From: Pseudomonadota bacterium
Lineage (GTDB): Bacteria; Pseudomonadota; Alphaproteobacteria; Rhizobiales; Xanthobacteraceae
Direction: 5' to 3'
NCBI GenBank assembly: GCA_023451825.1
Contig: JAEXYA010000034.1
Location: 62,001-126,000 of the forward strand
Length of the DNA: 64,000 nt
Shown here: in pieces, positions 35,600 through 44,615 of the stretch
Numbering within the stretch: the stretch's first letter is position 1
How the letters are laid out: each line of letters begins with the position of its first letter
The notes under the pieces: model-generated
Database searches by the model: none
What the model was told of the DNA's origin: nothing
The model's input: the letters and a program-made list of their open reading frames with translations, nothing else
Position numbers and translations under genes: made by a program

Positions 35600-36604
35600 A
35601 TGGATGGTGGAGGACGCCTCTCTCGGTCGGTCGGATCGCTGAGGCCCCAAGCTGACCTCAAAATGGCGGCCCGGGGGGCCGGCATCCTGTTGCGCGAGCA
35701 GCTGGAGCCGCTCGAGCGTTCCCTCACGGCCCTGAAGAACCGCAAGGCCCCCGAGCGCGAGCCGAGCACCAGCAAACTCGTCATCTTTATCGAACGCTAT
35801 GTTCCGCGACGCGTCGGCATTGCGGCCACCCTGTTGATCCTGGCCGGGAGTGTCGGCTTCGGCGTGGTCAAGGGCGAGCATGTCGATGAGGTCGTCGCTG
35901 CGTTCCAGGACGCCCGCAACGCCGCGGCCAATGCCGCCGGCTTCCGCATTTCCTCGGTCATCCTCAACGGCCGCAAGCAATTGACCCAGGACGAGATCCT
36001 GGCCATCGGCGGCATCAATGGCCGCTCGTCGCTGTTGTTCGTCGATGCGGCCGCCGTGCGCGAAAAGCTGAAGGCCAATCCCTGGATCGCCGATGCCAAT
36101 GTGCTGAAGCTGTATCCGGATCGCCTGCAGATCGACGTCACCGAACGCACCGCTTTCGCGCTTTGGCAGGAAGACGGCAAGCTTGCCGTCATCGCCGATG
36201 ATGGCGCCGTGCTCGAAAACTACGTGCCGAGCAGCTTCGTCAAGCTGCCGCTGGTGGTGGGCAAGGGCGCCGACGCGGCTGCGAAGGATTTTATCGCGCT
36301 GCTGGATCGCTATCCGCAGGTCCGCGCCGTCACCAAGGCTGCGATCTATGTCGGCGAGCGCCGCTGGAATCTGCGCCTGAATGACAATCTCGATGTTCGG
36401 CTGCCAGAAAACGATCTCGGTAATGCACTCGCGATGCTGAGCAAGCTCGATCGCGAAGATCGCCTGTTCTCGCGCGACATCGTCGCCATCGACATGCGCT
36501 TGCCGGATCGCCTGACTGTGCGTCTGTCGGAGGAGGCCGCCAAGGCCCGCGAAGAGCAGTTCAAGGCGCAGGACAAGGCCAAGAAGAAAGCAGGCGCAGC
36601 ATGA
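35600..36604 (+). CDS. ftsQ: Cell division protein FtsQ
   Basis: A 334-residue bitopic divisome protein. A long basic cytoplasmic arm (about 70 residues) precedes one membrane helix (about 73-92, VGIAATLLILAGSVGFGVV). A POTRA domain starts near 115 (ISSVILNGRKQLTQDEILA) and is followed by the FtsQ beta domain (YPDRLQIDVTERTAFALWQ), with a charged C-terminal tail. FtsQ bridges FtsBL to other division proteins. The start is the ATG at 35600, and the length matches relatives with long N-termini. Its 3' end overlaps ftsA by 4 bp. Confidence 0.94.
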   Translation: MDGGGRLSRSVGSLRPQADLKMAARGAGILLREQLEPLERSLTALKNRKAPEREPSTSKLVIFIERYVPRRVGIAATLLILAGSVGFGVVKGEHVDEVVAAFQDARNAAANAAGFRISSVILNGRKQLTQDEILAIGGINGRSSLLFVDAAAVREKLKANPWIADANVLKLYPDRLQIDVTERTAFALWQEDGKLAVIADDGAVLENYVPSSFVKLPLVVGKGADAAAKDFIALLDRYPQVRAVTKAAIYVGERRWNLRLNDNLDVRLPENDLGNALAMLSKLDREDRLFSRDIVAIDMRLPDRLTVRLSEEAAKAREEQFKAQDKAKKKAGAA

Positions 36605-37929
36605 GCGGGCTGGATCGCAACCAGGCGCCGAAGACGCGCCAGATGGCGGCCAACCGCACGGCGCTGGTGGCGTCGCTTGACGTCGGCACCAGCAAGATCG
36701 CGTGCATGATCGCGCGTCTGCGTCCCTGCGCACCGAACGAAGCGCTGCGTGGCCGTACCCATGCCGTCGAACTGATCGGCTACAGCCAGATCCAATCGCG
36801 CGGTGTGAAGTCCGGCGCGGTGGTCGATATGGGCGAGGCCGAGCAGTCGGTACGCCAGGCCGTGGGTCTTGCCGAGCGCATGGCCAAGGTGCGCGTTGAA
36901 TCCGTTCTGCTGTCGGTCTCGGCCGGCCGCCTGCAGGGCCAACTGATCGAAGCCTCCGCCGACATCAAGGGCGGTGCGGTGAGCGCGTCCGACATGGCTC
37001 GCGTCACCTCGACCGGCATGCGCCACGCAACGCCGCCGGGCCGCACCGTGCTGCATGCGCTTCCGGTGAGCTATTCGCTCGATGGCGTGAAGGGCATTCG
37101 CGACCCCAAGGGCATGGTCGCGTCGCAATTCGGCGTCGACATGAACGTCATCACCGCGGACGCGACCGTCGCGCGTAATCTGATGCTGGTCGTCGAGCGC
37201 TGCCACCTCAATGTCGAGGCGATGGCGGCCGCGCCTTATGTCGCAGGACTCTCCGTGCTCACCGATGACGAGACCGATCTCGGTGCGGCCGTCGTCGAGA
37301 TGGGGGCAGGGACCACGACGATCGCCACCTATTCGGGTGGTCGCATCGTTCACGCCTCCGGATTTGCGGTAGGCGGGCAACACATCACCATGGATCTTGC
37401 GCGTGGCCTAGGCTGCTGCATTGCGGATGCCGAGCGAATCAAGACGTTATATGGCACCGTGCTGACAGGTGGCTCCGACGCGCGTGAAATGATGAACGTG
37501 CCGACGGCTGGCGATAATGATCGTGATTATCCGCAGGCCGTGTCACGCGCCACGATTGCAAACATTGTGCGCCAGCGTGCCGAGGAGATTTTCGAAATGA
37601 TCCGGGATCGGCTTGCGGATTCGCCTTTCGCTGCAGAGCCACGCGCACGCGTGGTGCTGTCGGGCGGCGCATCGCAGCTCACCGGTCTCGTCGAACTCGG
37701 CTCGCAGATTCTCGGCCGCTCCGTTCGCGTCGCTCGCCCGCTTGGTTTTGGCCGTCTGCCGAACGAGGCGAAGAGCGCGTCGTTTGCAGTGCCGTCGGGC
37801 CTGCTCGTCTATCCGCAATTCGCTCACCTCGAACATGTCGAGCCGCGCTTCACGCGTCAGCTCAAGACAGGCACCGATGGCGGCGGATACTTCGGAAAGG
37901 TCGGTCGATGGCTACGCGAGGGCTTCTGA
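36601..37929 (+). CDS. ftsA: Cell division actin homologue FtsA
   Basis: A 442-residue actin-like ATPase that tethers FtsZ to the membrane. The phosphate-1 loop is SLDVGTSKIACM near residue 25. Further motifs are EMGAGTTTIATYSGG (phosphate 2), VLSGGASQLTGLVELG (adenosine), and an amphipathic C-terminal helix (GKVGRWLREGF) expected to act as the membrane-targeting sequence. The ATGA overlap with ftsQ suggests coupled translation; a 99-bp gap separates it from ftsZ. Confidence 0.97.
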   Translation: MSGLDRNQAPKTRQMAANRTALVASLDVGTSKIACMIARLRPCAPNEALRGRTHAVELIGYSQIQSRGVKSGAVVDMGEAEQSVRQAVGLAERMAKVRVESVLLSVSAGRLQGQLIEASADIKGGAVSASDMARVTSTGMRHATPPGRTVLHALPVSYSLDGVKGIRDPKGMVASQFGVDMNVITADATVARNLMLVVERCHLNVEAMAAAPYVAGLSVLTDDETDLGAAVVEMGAGTTTIATYSGGRIVHASGFAVGGQHITMDLARGLGCCIADAERIKTLYGTVLTGGSDAREMMNVPTAGDNDRDYPQAVSRATIANIVRQRAEEIFEMIRDRLADSPFAAEPRARVVLSGGASQLTGLVELGSQILGRSVRVARPLGFGRLPNEAKSASFAVPSGLLVYPQFAHLEHVEPRFTRQLKTGTDGGGYFGKVGRWLREGF

Positions 37930-38028
37930 TGAGATTTTTCCAGACACTGCACATTCCGTCACCGACGCCACCGGCTTTCAGCCACCGGCACGACCACACA
38001 ATTCGCGCTTAATACGAGAGGCAACCTC

Positions 38029-39789
38029 ATGACCATCAATCTCAACGTTCCTGATATCAGCGAGCTGAAGCCCCGTATTACCGTGTTCGGTGTCGGTGGC
38101 GCCGGCGGCAACGCCGTCAACAACATGATCACCGCCGGTCTGCAGGGCGTCGACTTCGTCGTCGCCAACACCGACGCGCAGGCGCTGACCATGTCGAAGG
38201 CGCAGCGCATCGTGCAGATGGGCACCCAGGTGACCCAGGGCCTCGGCGCCGGTTCGCAGCCGGATGTCGGCGCGGCTGCCGCGCAGGAAGTCATCGACGA
38301 AATCCGTGATCACCTCACGGGCGCCAACATGGTGTTCGTCACCGCCGGCATGGGCGGCGGCACCGGCACCGGTGCAGCTCCGGTCATCGCCAAGACCGCG
38401 CGCGACATGGGCATCCTGACCGTCGGCGTGATCACCAAGCCGTTCCACTTCGAAGGCCAGCGCCGCATGCGCACCGCCGAAGCGGGCATCAACGAGCTGC
38501 ACAAGGTCGTCGACACGCTTCTCATCATTCCGAACCAGAACCTGTTCCGGGTCGCCAACGAGAAGACCACCTTCGCCGACGCCTTCGCGATGGCCGACCA
38601 GGTGCTCTATTCGGGCGTCGCCTGCATCACCGACCTGATGGTCAAGGAAGGCCTGATCAATCTCGACTTCGCCGACGTGCGCGCAGTCATGAAGGAGATG
38701 GGCAAGGCGATGATGGGCACCGGCGAAGCCACCGGTGAGAAGCGCGCGCTGACCGCCGCCGAAGCCGCCATTGCCAACCCGCTGATCGATGATTCCTCGA
38801 TGAAGGGCGCGAAGGGCCTCCTCATCTCGATCACCGGCGGCAAGGACCTGACCCTGTTCGAAGTCGACGAAGCCGCCACCCGCATCCGCGAGGAAGTGGA
38901 CTCGGACGCCAACATCATCGTCGGCGCCACCTTCGACGAAAGCCTCGACGGCGTCATCCGCGTGTCGGTGGTCGCCACCGGCATCGAGCAGGCGCAACTC
39001 GCCCGTGCGCCGGCCCCGGTTTCGGCTCCGGTCGCCGCCGTCGGCCAGCCCGCCCAGCCGGATACCCGTCTTGCTGACCTGACCGCCCGCCTGCGTGCCG
39101 ACAACCAGCGCATCGCCGCTGCAGCCGCCGCCAAGGCTGGTGCTCCAGTGCCTGCCGCTGCACCGGCACCGCGTGCCCCGGCCAGCAACCATGAGCGCGC
39201 TGCTCTTGCCGCCATCGCTGCCGCGGTTGCGCCGGAAGCTCCGCAGCAGGGCACCTATGGCGACGTGACCGTGCGTCCGATTGCGCAGAAGCCGTCGCTG
39301 TTCCCTGAAGCTCCTCGTCAGGAAATGCCGATGGAAGCGCCGCTTCCGGAGCAGTTCATCCCGCCGGCCGCGCAGCAGGCGCCGGTTCGCGCGCCGCGCA
39401 TGCCGAAGTTCGAAGAGCTGCCGATGCCGGCCCAGGCCGAGATTCGCCAGGCTCGCGGCGACGCGGACGAGGAACCGCAGAAGCAGCGTCTGTCGCTGCT
39501 GCAGCGCCTCGCCAATGTTGGCCTCGGCCGCCGCGACGAGGAATCGGAAGCTCCGGTGTCCGGCCGCGCGCAGGCTCCTGCCATGGCGCCGATGCCGCCG
39601 CTGCCGGAGCGCAAGCCGCAGCGTTCGGTCGCCCAGCAGATGGCCAATGAGCCGCCGGTGTCCGAATATGCCCGTCGTCCGGCTCCGCAGGGCCTCGACC
39701 TGCATGGCCGCCCGGCGCCTGTGGCCCCCGCACCACAGGGCGACGATCATCTCGATATTCCGGCGTTCCTGCGCCGCCAGTCGAACTGA
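38029..39789 (+). CDS. ftsZ: Cell division GTPase FtsZ
   Basis: A 586-residue tubulin homologue forming the Z ring. The GTPase core (about 1-320) includes FGVGGAGGNAVNNM, VVANTDAQAL and the GGGTGTG tubulin signature at residues 109-115, then the T7 loop with NLDFADV. A very long Ala/Pro-rich intrinsically disordered linker (about 325-565) follows, typical of alphaproteobacteria, and the conserved C-terminal peptide DIPAFLRRQ closes the protein and should bind FtsA and other partners. A ribosome-binding site (AGAGG) precedes the ATG. A strong terminator lies 28 bp after the stop. Confidence 0.98.
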   Translation: MTINLNVPDISELKPRITVFGVGGAGGNAVNNMITAGLQGVDFVVANTDAQALTMSKAQRIVQMGTQVTQGLGAGSQPDVGAAAAQEVIDEIRDHLTGANMVFVTAGMGGGTGTGAAPVIAKTARDMGILTVGVITKPFHFEGQRRMRTAEAGINELHKVVDTLLIIPNQNLFRVANEKTTFADAFAMADQVLYSGVACITDLMVKEGLINLDFADVRAVMKEMGKAMMGTGEATGEKRALTAAEAAIANPLIDDSSMKGAKGLLISITGGKDLTLFEVDEAATRIREEVDSDANIIVGATFDESLDGVIRVSVVATGIEQAQLARAPAPVSAPVAAVGQPAQPDTRLADLTARLRADNQRIAAAAAAKAGAPVPAAAPAPRAPASNHERAALAAIAAAVAPEAPQQGTYGDVTVRPIAQKPSLFPEAPRQEMPMEAPLPEQFIPPAAQQAPVRAPRMPKFEELPMPAQAEIRQARGDADEEPQKQRLSLLQRLANVGLGRRDEESEAPVSGRAQAPAMAPMPPLPERKPQRSVAQQMANEPPVSEYARRPAPQGLDLHGRPAPVAPAPQGDDHLDIPAFLRRQSN

Positions 39790-39816
39790 TCGACTGTAAC
39801 AATGGTCATGAAGATG

Positions 39817-39845
39817 AAGCCCCGGTCATGCGACCGGGGCTTTTT
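39817..39845 (+). terminator. Rho-independent terminator after ftsZ
   Basis: AAGCCCCGGTC (39817-39827) pairs with GACCGGGGCTT (39832-39842) around ATGC, followed directly by a T-run (TTTTT, 39841-39845). It ends the ftsQAZ transcript and separates it from lpxC. Confidence 0.9.
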
Positions 39846-40149
39846 CGTGGGCGTTCCAATAAACCCGTCACGATTCTTTAACGCATTGATTCTAATTAGT
39901 TAATTTCGTCATGCGTCGTCACTCAACTTGCTTTTGAGTGCGGAAAGCGCCAGAAACCTTGGTTAACAACCGGCTGGAATGCGGCAGAGGTTGGGTAACA
40001 ATCGGTTAGAAAGCGTGAGTTGGCGCACTTTGTGGCAAGGGTTAATGTGACTGCGACTCGGGGGCTCGGAAGACCCGCAAGGTTCAACTTTGCAAAGTCG
40101 GACGAGTGAGTTCCTCTCATGACGAGAGGTCTATTTGGGTGGGTAACAT
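39846..40149. other. lpxC upstream regulatory region
   Basis: About 300 bp, clearly more AT-rich than the surrounding genes, without a supported gene. It holds two GANTC sites 16 bp apart (39872-39876, 39888-39892) and a third at 40055-40059. An imperfect 26-bp direct repeat (39958-39983 and 39990-40015) is also present. It is probably the lpxC promoter region with regulatory input. Confidence 0.5.
39958..40015. promoter_or_regulatory. Imperfect 26-bp direct repeat with 32-bp period upstream of lpxC
   Basis: CTTGGTTAACAACCGGCTGG (from 39958) and GTTGGGTAACAATCGGTTAG (from 39990) align with about 20 of 26 identical positions. Their starts are 32 bp apart, about three helical turns, so two protein molecules could bind on the same DNA face. 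Within the first copy GGTTAACAACC is itself partly symmetrical. The element lies about 135 bp before lpxC. Confidence 0.45.
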
Positions 40150-41124
40150 ATGACTTTCAGCCGACAGACCACGCTTGGAGCGCAAGCCACCGTGACCGGT
40201 GTCGGCGTCCACTCCGGAAAACCTGTCAGCCTGACACTTGGCCCCGCTCCCGTCGATGCCGGTTATATCTTCGTCCGCACCGGGCTTGAAGGTCCGGATC
40301 GCGAAGTCACCGCCACGGCCAAATCCGTTATCGCCACTGCATTCGCCACCGTGCTCGGCGATCAGGACGGCCCGATCGTTTCCACCGCCGAACACGTTCT
40401 CGCAGCACTCCGTGGCATGGGTATCGACAATGCCACCATCGAAGTGGACGGCCCGGAAGTGCCGATCATGGATGGTTCGGCCGCCGCTTTCGTTGCCGCC
40501 ATCGATCAGGCTGGCGTCGTGGAGCAGGGCGCCCGCCGCCGCTTCATCCAGGTGCTGAAACCGGTGCAGGTTGCCATCGGTGACTCCTTCGGTGAATTCC
40601 GCCCCTACGCTTCCGGCTTCCGCGCCGAGATCGAAATCAACTTCAACAATCCCGTCATCGGCCGTCAGAGCTATGTGCTCGACCTCAATCCCGAGACCTT
40701 CCGCCGCGAAGTCGCCCGCGCCCGCACCTTCGGCTTCATGAACGACGTCGCCCGCCTTTCGAGCGCCGGTTATGCACTCGGCGCCTCCTTCGAAAATTCC
40801 GTCGTGTTCGACGACACCAAGCTCCTCAATGCTGAAGGCCTCCGCTATTCCGACGAATGCGCCCGCCATAAGGTGCTGGACGCTGTCGGTGATCTCGCCC
40901 TGGCTGGCCTGCCGATCCTCGGCGCCTATCGCTCGGTGCGTGGCGGCCACAAGCTCAACAACGAAGTCCTCAAGGCGCTTTTGGCCGATCGTTCGGCCTG
41001 GAAGATCGTCGAGACCGATACGGTGTCTGTGAAGGCTCCCGCCCGCCGCGGCCGCGCCAGCGCAGACGTCTCCTCGGGCGTGCTCGGCGGCCTCAGCCCG
41101 GCTTTCGGGCCGGACGTGTCGTAA
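40150..41124 (+). CDS. lpxC: UDP-3-O-acyl-N-acetylglucosamine deacetylase
   Basis: A 324-residue zinc deacetylase that commits UDP-GlcNAc to lipid A synthesis. Metal ligands are visible as His in STAEHVLAAL (about 79) and the His and Asp of DECARHKVLDAVGDL (about 237-241). The catalytic His is in RGGHKLNN (about 264). GVGVHSGKPVSLTL at the N-terminus is the family opening. The length is standard. It follows ftsZ across a terminator and an AT-rich promoter region, the usual ftsZ-lpxC neighbourhood in Gram-negative bacteria. Confidence 0.97.
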   Translation: MTFSRQTTLGAQATVTGVGVHSGKPVSLTLGPAPVDAGYIFVRTGLEGPDREVTATAKSVIATAFATVLGDQDGPIVSTAEHVLAALRGMGIDNATIEVDGPEVPIMDGSAAAFVAAIDQAGVVEQGARRRFIQVLKPVQVAIGDSFGEFRPYASGFRAEIEINFNNPVIGRQSYVLDLNPETFRREVARARTFGFMNDVARLSSAGYALGASFENSVVFDDTKLLNAEGLRYSDECARHKVLDAVGDLALAGLPILGAYRSVRGGHKLNNEVLKALLADRSAWKIVETDTVSVKAPARRGRASADVSSGVLGGLSPAFGPDVS

Positions 41125-41167
41125 GACGGATTATTCGTTTTCTTCGAAAACTGAGTCCCCGCGCGAA

Positions 41168-41386
41168 TCAAACGCCTGCCAACGGCTCGGCGTGCCGTTC
41201 TTTGCCCAGAGGCGGTTTTGATTTCGCGGAGCTGCCTGCACCGGAATTTGTCCGTGACGTTGCTCGCAGCCGCTCGAGTTGTTTTTCCCGACGCAGCACG
41301 AGAAACAGGCTCAACCATCCTATTGCCATAGCTGCAGCCGTGCCGATCACGGGGGCTATCAGAATCTGAAAATCATTGGCGGTCAT
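41168..41386 (-). CDS. Small single-span membrane protein, unknown function
   Basis: A 72-residue protein. One hydrophobic helix (about residues 8-30, IAPVIGTAAAMAIGWLSLFLVL) is followed by a basic, Ser/Lys-rich tail (RREKQLERLRA). I do not recognise a family. The start codon overlaps the end of the upstream 90-residue gene by 14 bp, which suggests translational coupling and makes the pair more credible than either alone. It converges on lpxC. It could be a spurious frame, but the clean membrane topology and coupling argue for a gene. Confidence 0.55.
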   Translation of the reverse strand: MTANDFQILIAPVIGTAAAMAIGWLSLFLVLRREKQLERLRATSRTNSGAGSSAKSKPPLGKERHAEPLAGV

Positions 41387-41645
41387 CTTCCGCCTCCTGA
41401 GGCGTCGGCGTTTCGAGGAAACTGAGCATCGCCTGACCCGAGAAATGTAAGGCGACGGCTGCCGTCACGCAAACCCCGATCACGCCGTAGATGAGTGCGC
41501 GCTTTTCGCTGATGACGGCGTCCGTTGTGGTGGCCTGATAGATGATCGGGGCAAAGACGCCCAACGACACCAGCGCGACCCCGAGCGAGTTGAAAAACGT
41601 CGCAGCGAGTTTGATCCGCTCGGCCGATGCTGGCGAGAGAGGCAT
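41373..41645 (-). CDS. Small two-span membrane protein, unknown function
   Basis: A 90-residue protein starting at the ATG at 41645, with GGGAG 6 bp upstream; an in-frame TTG at 41660 is an alternative. Two hydrophobic segments (LAATFFNSLGVALVSLGVFAPIIY and IYGVIGVCVTAAVALHFSG) flank a short charged loop. The C-terminus is acidic (QEAEDDRQ). No family is recognised. It heads a two-gene unit with the 72-residue protein, behind a 9-bp inverted repeat at 41675-41705. The opposite charges of the two tails (basic and acidic) make a complex of the two conceivable, which is speculation. Confidence 0.6.
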   Translation of the reverse strand: MPLSPASAERIKLAATFFNSLGVALVSLGVFAPIIYQATTTDAVISEKRALIYGVIGVCVTAAVALHFSGQAMLSFLETPTPQEAEDDRQ

Positions 41646-41674
41646 TTGAAGCTCCCGCAATGGGTGTTGTTTGT

Positions 41675-41705
41675 CGGATTATATTTCTCAAGGTAGTATA
41701 ATCCG
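41675..41705. promoter_or_regulatory. CGGATTATA-N13-TATAATCCG inverted repeat upstream of the small membrane genes
   Basis: Arms at 41675-41683 and 41697-41705 are perfect 9-bp complements with a 13-nt spacer, in an AT-rich patch 30 bp upstream of the minus-strand start at 41645. The symmetrical TATAAT-containing arms could be an operator, or -10 boxes facing both ways. Confidence 0.4.
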
Positions 41706-42021
41706 TCGGAGCTTTCCACTTTGATCGATCCGGTGTTTGTTTGCAGGAAATGCCGCCGATGCTAGCCGTCTATCCGGTCTGGCTCCCGCGACACCCCCGG
41801 TAACCATAACCATCTGTCTCCACACCTCTTTCGCCACATTCCCGGCGAAATGCGCCCCTATCCGGTTGGTTAACGAACAGCCTTCGGATAAACAGGCACG
41901 CGGTCGGGGATGAAGACCACGGGCTTGTTTTGGCTGGTTCGTATCGGGGCGCGGTTGGCGCGCAGAGCACCGCATTTGGGCGTCGTGACGACGCCCGCAG
42001 ACAGACGTCAGGCAAGAATAG
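41706..42021. other. bamD upstream region
   Basis: About 315 bp with no supported gene, between the divergent small membrane genes and bamD. It presumably contains the bamD promoter. No strong hairpin, repeat copy or GANTC cluster was noticed. Confidence 0.4.
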
Positions 42022-42915
42022 ATGTCGGCACAGCGTTTTGCGCTTTCCTTCCGTGATGAACTCTCGCGCCTCAAGCGCCCGCTGCGGCTTGCCGTGGGCC
42101 TGATCGTGCTCGCCGTGCCGCTGGCCGGCTGCGGCACCGGCGCATTGTGGGACAAGTTCTCCAAGAAGGACGACCAATTCGTCGATGAGCCGGCCGACAA
42201 GCTCTATAATGAGGGCCTGTACCTCATGAACCAGAGCAAGGATCCGAAGGCCGCCGCGAAGAAATTCGAGGAAGTCGATCGCCAGCATCCGTATTCGGAA
42301 TGGGCGCGCAAGTCGCTGCTGATGTCCGCTTACGCCGCCTACCAGACCGGCGACTACGACACCTGCATCGGGTCAGCCACACGCTATGTCACGCTGCATC
42401 CCGGCAGCCCCGACGCCGCCTATGCGCAGTATCTGATCGCCGCCTCGCATTACGACCAGATCCCGGACATCTCGCGCGACCAGGGCCGCACCGAGAAGGC
42501 GATGGCTGCGCTCGAGGAAGTCGTCCGCAAATATCCGACTTCGGAATACGCCACCTCTGCCAAGCAGAAGCTGGAAGGCGCCAAGGATCAGATCGCCGGC
42601 AAGGAAATGGATATCGGCCGTTATTACATGAAGAAGCGCGACTACACGGCCGCCATCAACCGCTTCAAGACCGTGGTCACCCAATACCAGACCACCCGCC
42701 ATGTCGAAGAGGCGCTGATGCGCCTGACCGAGGCCTATATGACGGTCGGCGTGGTCGGCGAGGCGCAGACGGCTGCCGCCGTGCTTGGCCACAATTTTCC
42801 TGACAGCCGCTGGTACAAAGACGCCTATAATATTGTAAAGTCGGGCGGTCTCGAACCGAGCGAGAACAAGGGCTCCTATATTTCAAGGGCCTTCAAGCGA
42901 ATCGGCCTCGGCTAG
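42022..42915 (+). CDS. bamD: Outer-membrane assembly lipoprotein BamD
   Basis: A 297-residue lipoprotein subunit of the BAM complex, which inserts beta-barrels such as the autotransporter in this window. It has a basic start, a hydrophobic signal and a lipobox with Cys37 (PLAGC). Tetratricopeptide-like repeats follow: ADKLYNEGLYLMNQ, KAAAKKFEEVDRQHPYSEWA, AYAAYQTGDYDTCI, MDIGRYYMKKRDYTAAINRF. The length is slightly above E. coli BamD, as usual for alphaproteobacteria. It is 13 bp upstream of recN, a linkage I believe is common in this group. Confidence 0.95.
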   Translation: MSAQRFALSFRDELSRLKRPLRLAVGLIVLAVPLAGCGTGALWDKFSKKDDQFVDEPADKLYNEGLYLMNQSKDPKAAAKKFEEVDRQHPYSEWARKSLLMSAYAAYQTGDYDTCIGSATRYVTLHPGSPDAAYAQYLIAASHYDQIPDISRDQGRTEKAMAALEEVVRKYPTSEYATSAKQKLEGAKDQIAGKEMDIGRYYMKKRDYTAAINRFKTVVTQYQTTRHVEEALMRLTEAYMTVGVVGEAQTAAAVLGHNFPDSRWYKDAYNIVKSGGLEPSENKGSYISRAFKRIGLG

Positions 42916-42928
42916 GAATCGTCCTCCC

Positions 42929-44602
42929 ATGCTCGCTCGTCTGTCGATCCGTGACATCGTCCTGATCGAGCGGCTTGATATCGAATTTTCGCGTGGCCTG
43001 GCCGTGCTGACCGGCGAGACCGGCGCCGGCAAATCCATCTTGTTGGATGCCTTCGCGCTGGCCCTTGGCGGCCGTGGCGATGCCGGCCTGGTCCGCCACG
43101 GCGCGGAGCAGGGGCAGGTGACCGCCGCCTTCGATCTCGCTCCCGGCCATCCCGCCCTCAGCCTGCTCAAGGACAACGGTTTTGACGACGACACCGGCGA
43201 GATGATTCTCCGCCGCGTGCAGTTCGGCGACGGCCGCACCCGCGCTTACATCAACGATCAGACCGTCAGCGTACAGACGCTGAAGGCCATCGGCGCCGCA
43301 TTGGTCGAGATCCATGGCCAGCATGACGACCGCGCCCTCGTGGACGCCGCCAGCCATCGCCGGCTGCTCGATGCCTTTGCCGGGCTGGACAAGGACGTTG
43401 TGGCGCTGGAATCGCTGTGGGTGGCCCGCAAGACCGCCTATACGGCGCTGGACACCCATCGCGCCAATATGGAGCGTGCCGCCCGCGACGCCGATTATCT
43501 CCGCCATTCCGCCGATGAGCTGAAGAAGCTCAACCCGAAGGACGGCGAGGAGACCGCCTTGGCCGAGCGTCGCACCGGCATGATGCAGGGCGAGAAGATC
43601 GCCTCGGATCTCCGCGAGGCACAGGAAGCCGTCTCCGGCCCACATTCGCCGATCTCCGCGCTGGCTGCTGCCGTGCGCCGGCTGGAGCGCCGAGCCGGCT
43701 CGTCGCCGGCGCTGGTGGAGCCCGCGGTGAAGGCCATCGATGTCGCCATCAATGCGCTGGAAGAGGCCGACCAGCATCTCAGCGCCGCGCTGATTGCCGC
43801 CGATTTCGATCCCGCCGAGCTCGAGCGCATCGAGGAACGCCTGTTCGCGCTGCGCGCCGCCGCCCGAAAGTTTTCCACGCCGGTGGATGGGCTGGCTGCG
43901 CTGGCGGCAAAATTCTACGCCGATGTGGCCACCATCGATGCCGGCGCCGGCCAGCTGGCGAAGCTGGAAAAGGCCGCCATCGAGACCGATGCGAAATATG
44001 CCGCGGCTGCCGCAAAACTTTCGGCCGCGCGCATCAAGTCGGCTGAGAAGCTCAACAAGGCCGTGATTGCAGAACTTGCGCCGCTCAAGCTTGAGCGCGC
44101 CAAGTTCATTACCCAGGTCGATACCGATGCGGCCACGCCCGGCCCGCAGGGCATCGATCGCGTCGAATTCTGGGTGCAGACCAATCCCGGTACGCGGCCG
44201 GGTCCGATGATGAAGGTCGCCTCCGGCGGTGAACTCTCGCGCTTCCTGCTGGCGCTGAAGGTGGTGCTGTCCGACAAGGGCTCGGCGCCGACGCTGGTGT
44301 TCGACGAAATCGATACGGGTGTCGGTGGTGCGGTGGCCGATGCGATCGGTGCGCGGCTTGGCCGTCTCGCCGGCAAGGTGCAGGTGATGGCCGTGACGCA
44401 TGCGCCGCAGGTGGCCGCGCGCGCCGACCAGCATCTGTTGATCTCCAAGGCGGCCCTCGACAAGGGCAAGCGCGTGGCGACCAACGTCAACACGCTGGCC
44501 GACGACCATCGCCGCGAGGAAATCGCGCGGATGCTGGCGGGTGCGGAGATTACCGCCGAGGCGAGGGCGGCGGCAGATCGGCTGCTCAAGGGCGCGGCGT
44601 AA
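42929..44602 (+). CDS. recN: DNA repair ATPase RecN
   Basis: A 557-residue SMC-like protein for double-strand break repair. Walker A (GETGAGKSILLDAF, about residue 30), the HGQHDDRALVDAASHRRLLDAF Q-loop region, a long coiled coil broken by a short hinge in the middle, the ABC signature ASGGELSRFLLALK and Walker B (LVFDEIDTGVGG, about 456) are all in place, followed by VTHAPQVAARADQH. recN is LexA-regulated in E. coli, but no GAAC-N7-GAAC box is visible before bamD or recN here. Confidence 0.96.
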   Translation: MLARLSIRDIVLIERLDIEFSRGLAVLTGETGAGKSILLDAFALALGGRGDAGLVRHGAEQGQVTAAFDLAPGHPALSLLKDNGFDDDTGEMILRRVQFGDGRTRAYINDQTVSVQTLKAIGAALVEIHGQHDDRALVDAASHRRLLDAFAGLDKDVVALESLWVARKTAYTALDTHRANMERAARDADYLRHSADELKKLNPKDGEETALAERRTGMMQGEKIASDLREAQEAVSGPHSPISALAAAVRRLERRAGSSPALVEPAVKAIDVAINALEEADQHLSAALIAADFDPAELERIEERLFALRAAARKFSTPVDGLAALAAKFYADVATIDAGAGQLAKLEKAAIETDAKYAAAAAKLSAARIKSAEKLNKAVIAELAPLKLERAKFITQVDTDAATPGPQGIDRVEFWVQTNPGTRPGPMMKVASGGELSRFLLALKVVLSDKGSAPTLVFDEIDTGVGGAVADAIGARLGRLAGKVQVMAVTHAPQVAARADQHLLISKAALDKGKRVATNVNTLADDHRREEIARMLAGAEITAEARAAADRLLKGAA

Positions 44603-44615
44603 CGCTCCGCCTGTC

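Noticed and set aside
37978..39750. A 590-codon minus-strand frame opposite ftsZ
   Set aside because: It is the antisense of a highly conserved gene with strong codon bias; its product has repetitive His/Arg/Gly composition and no domain.
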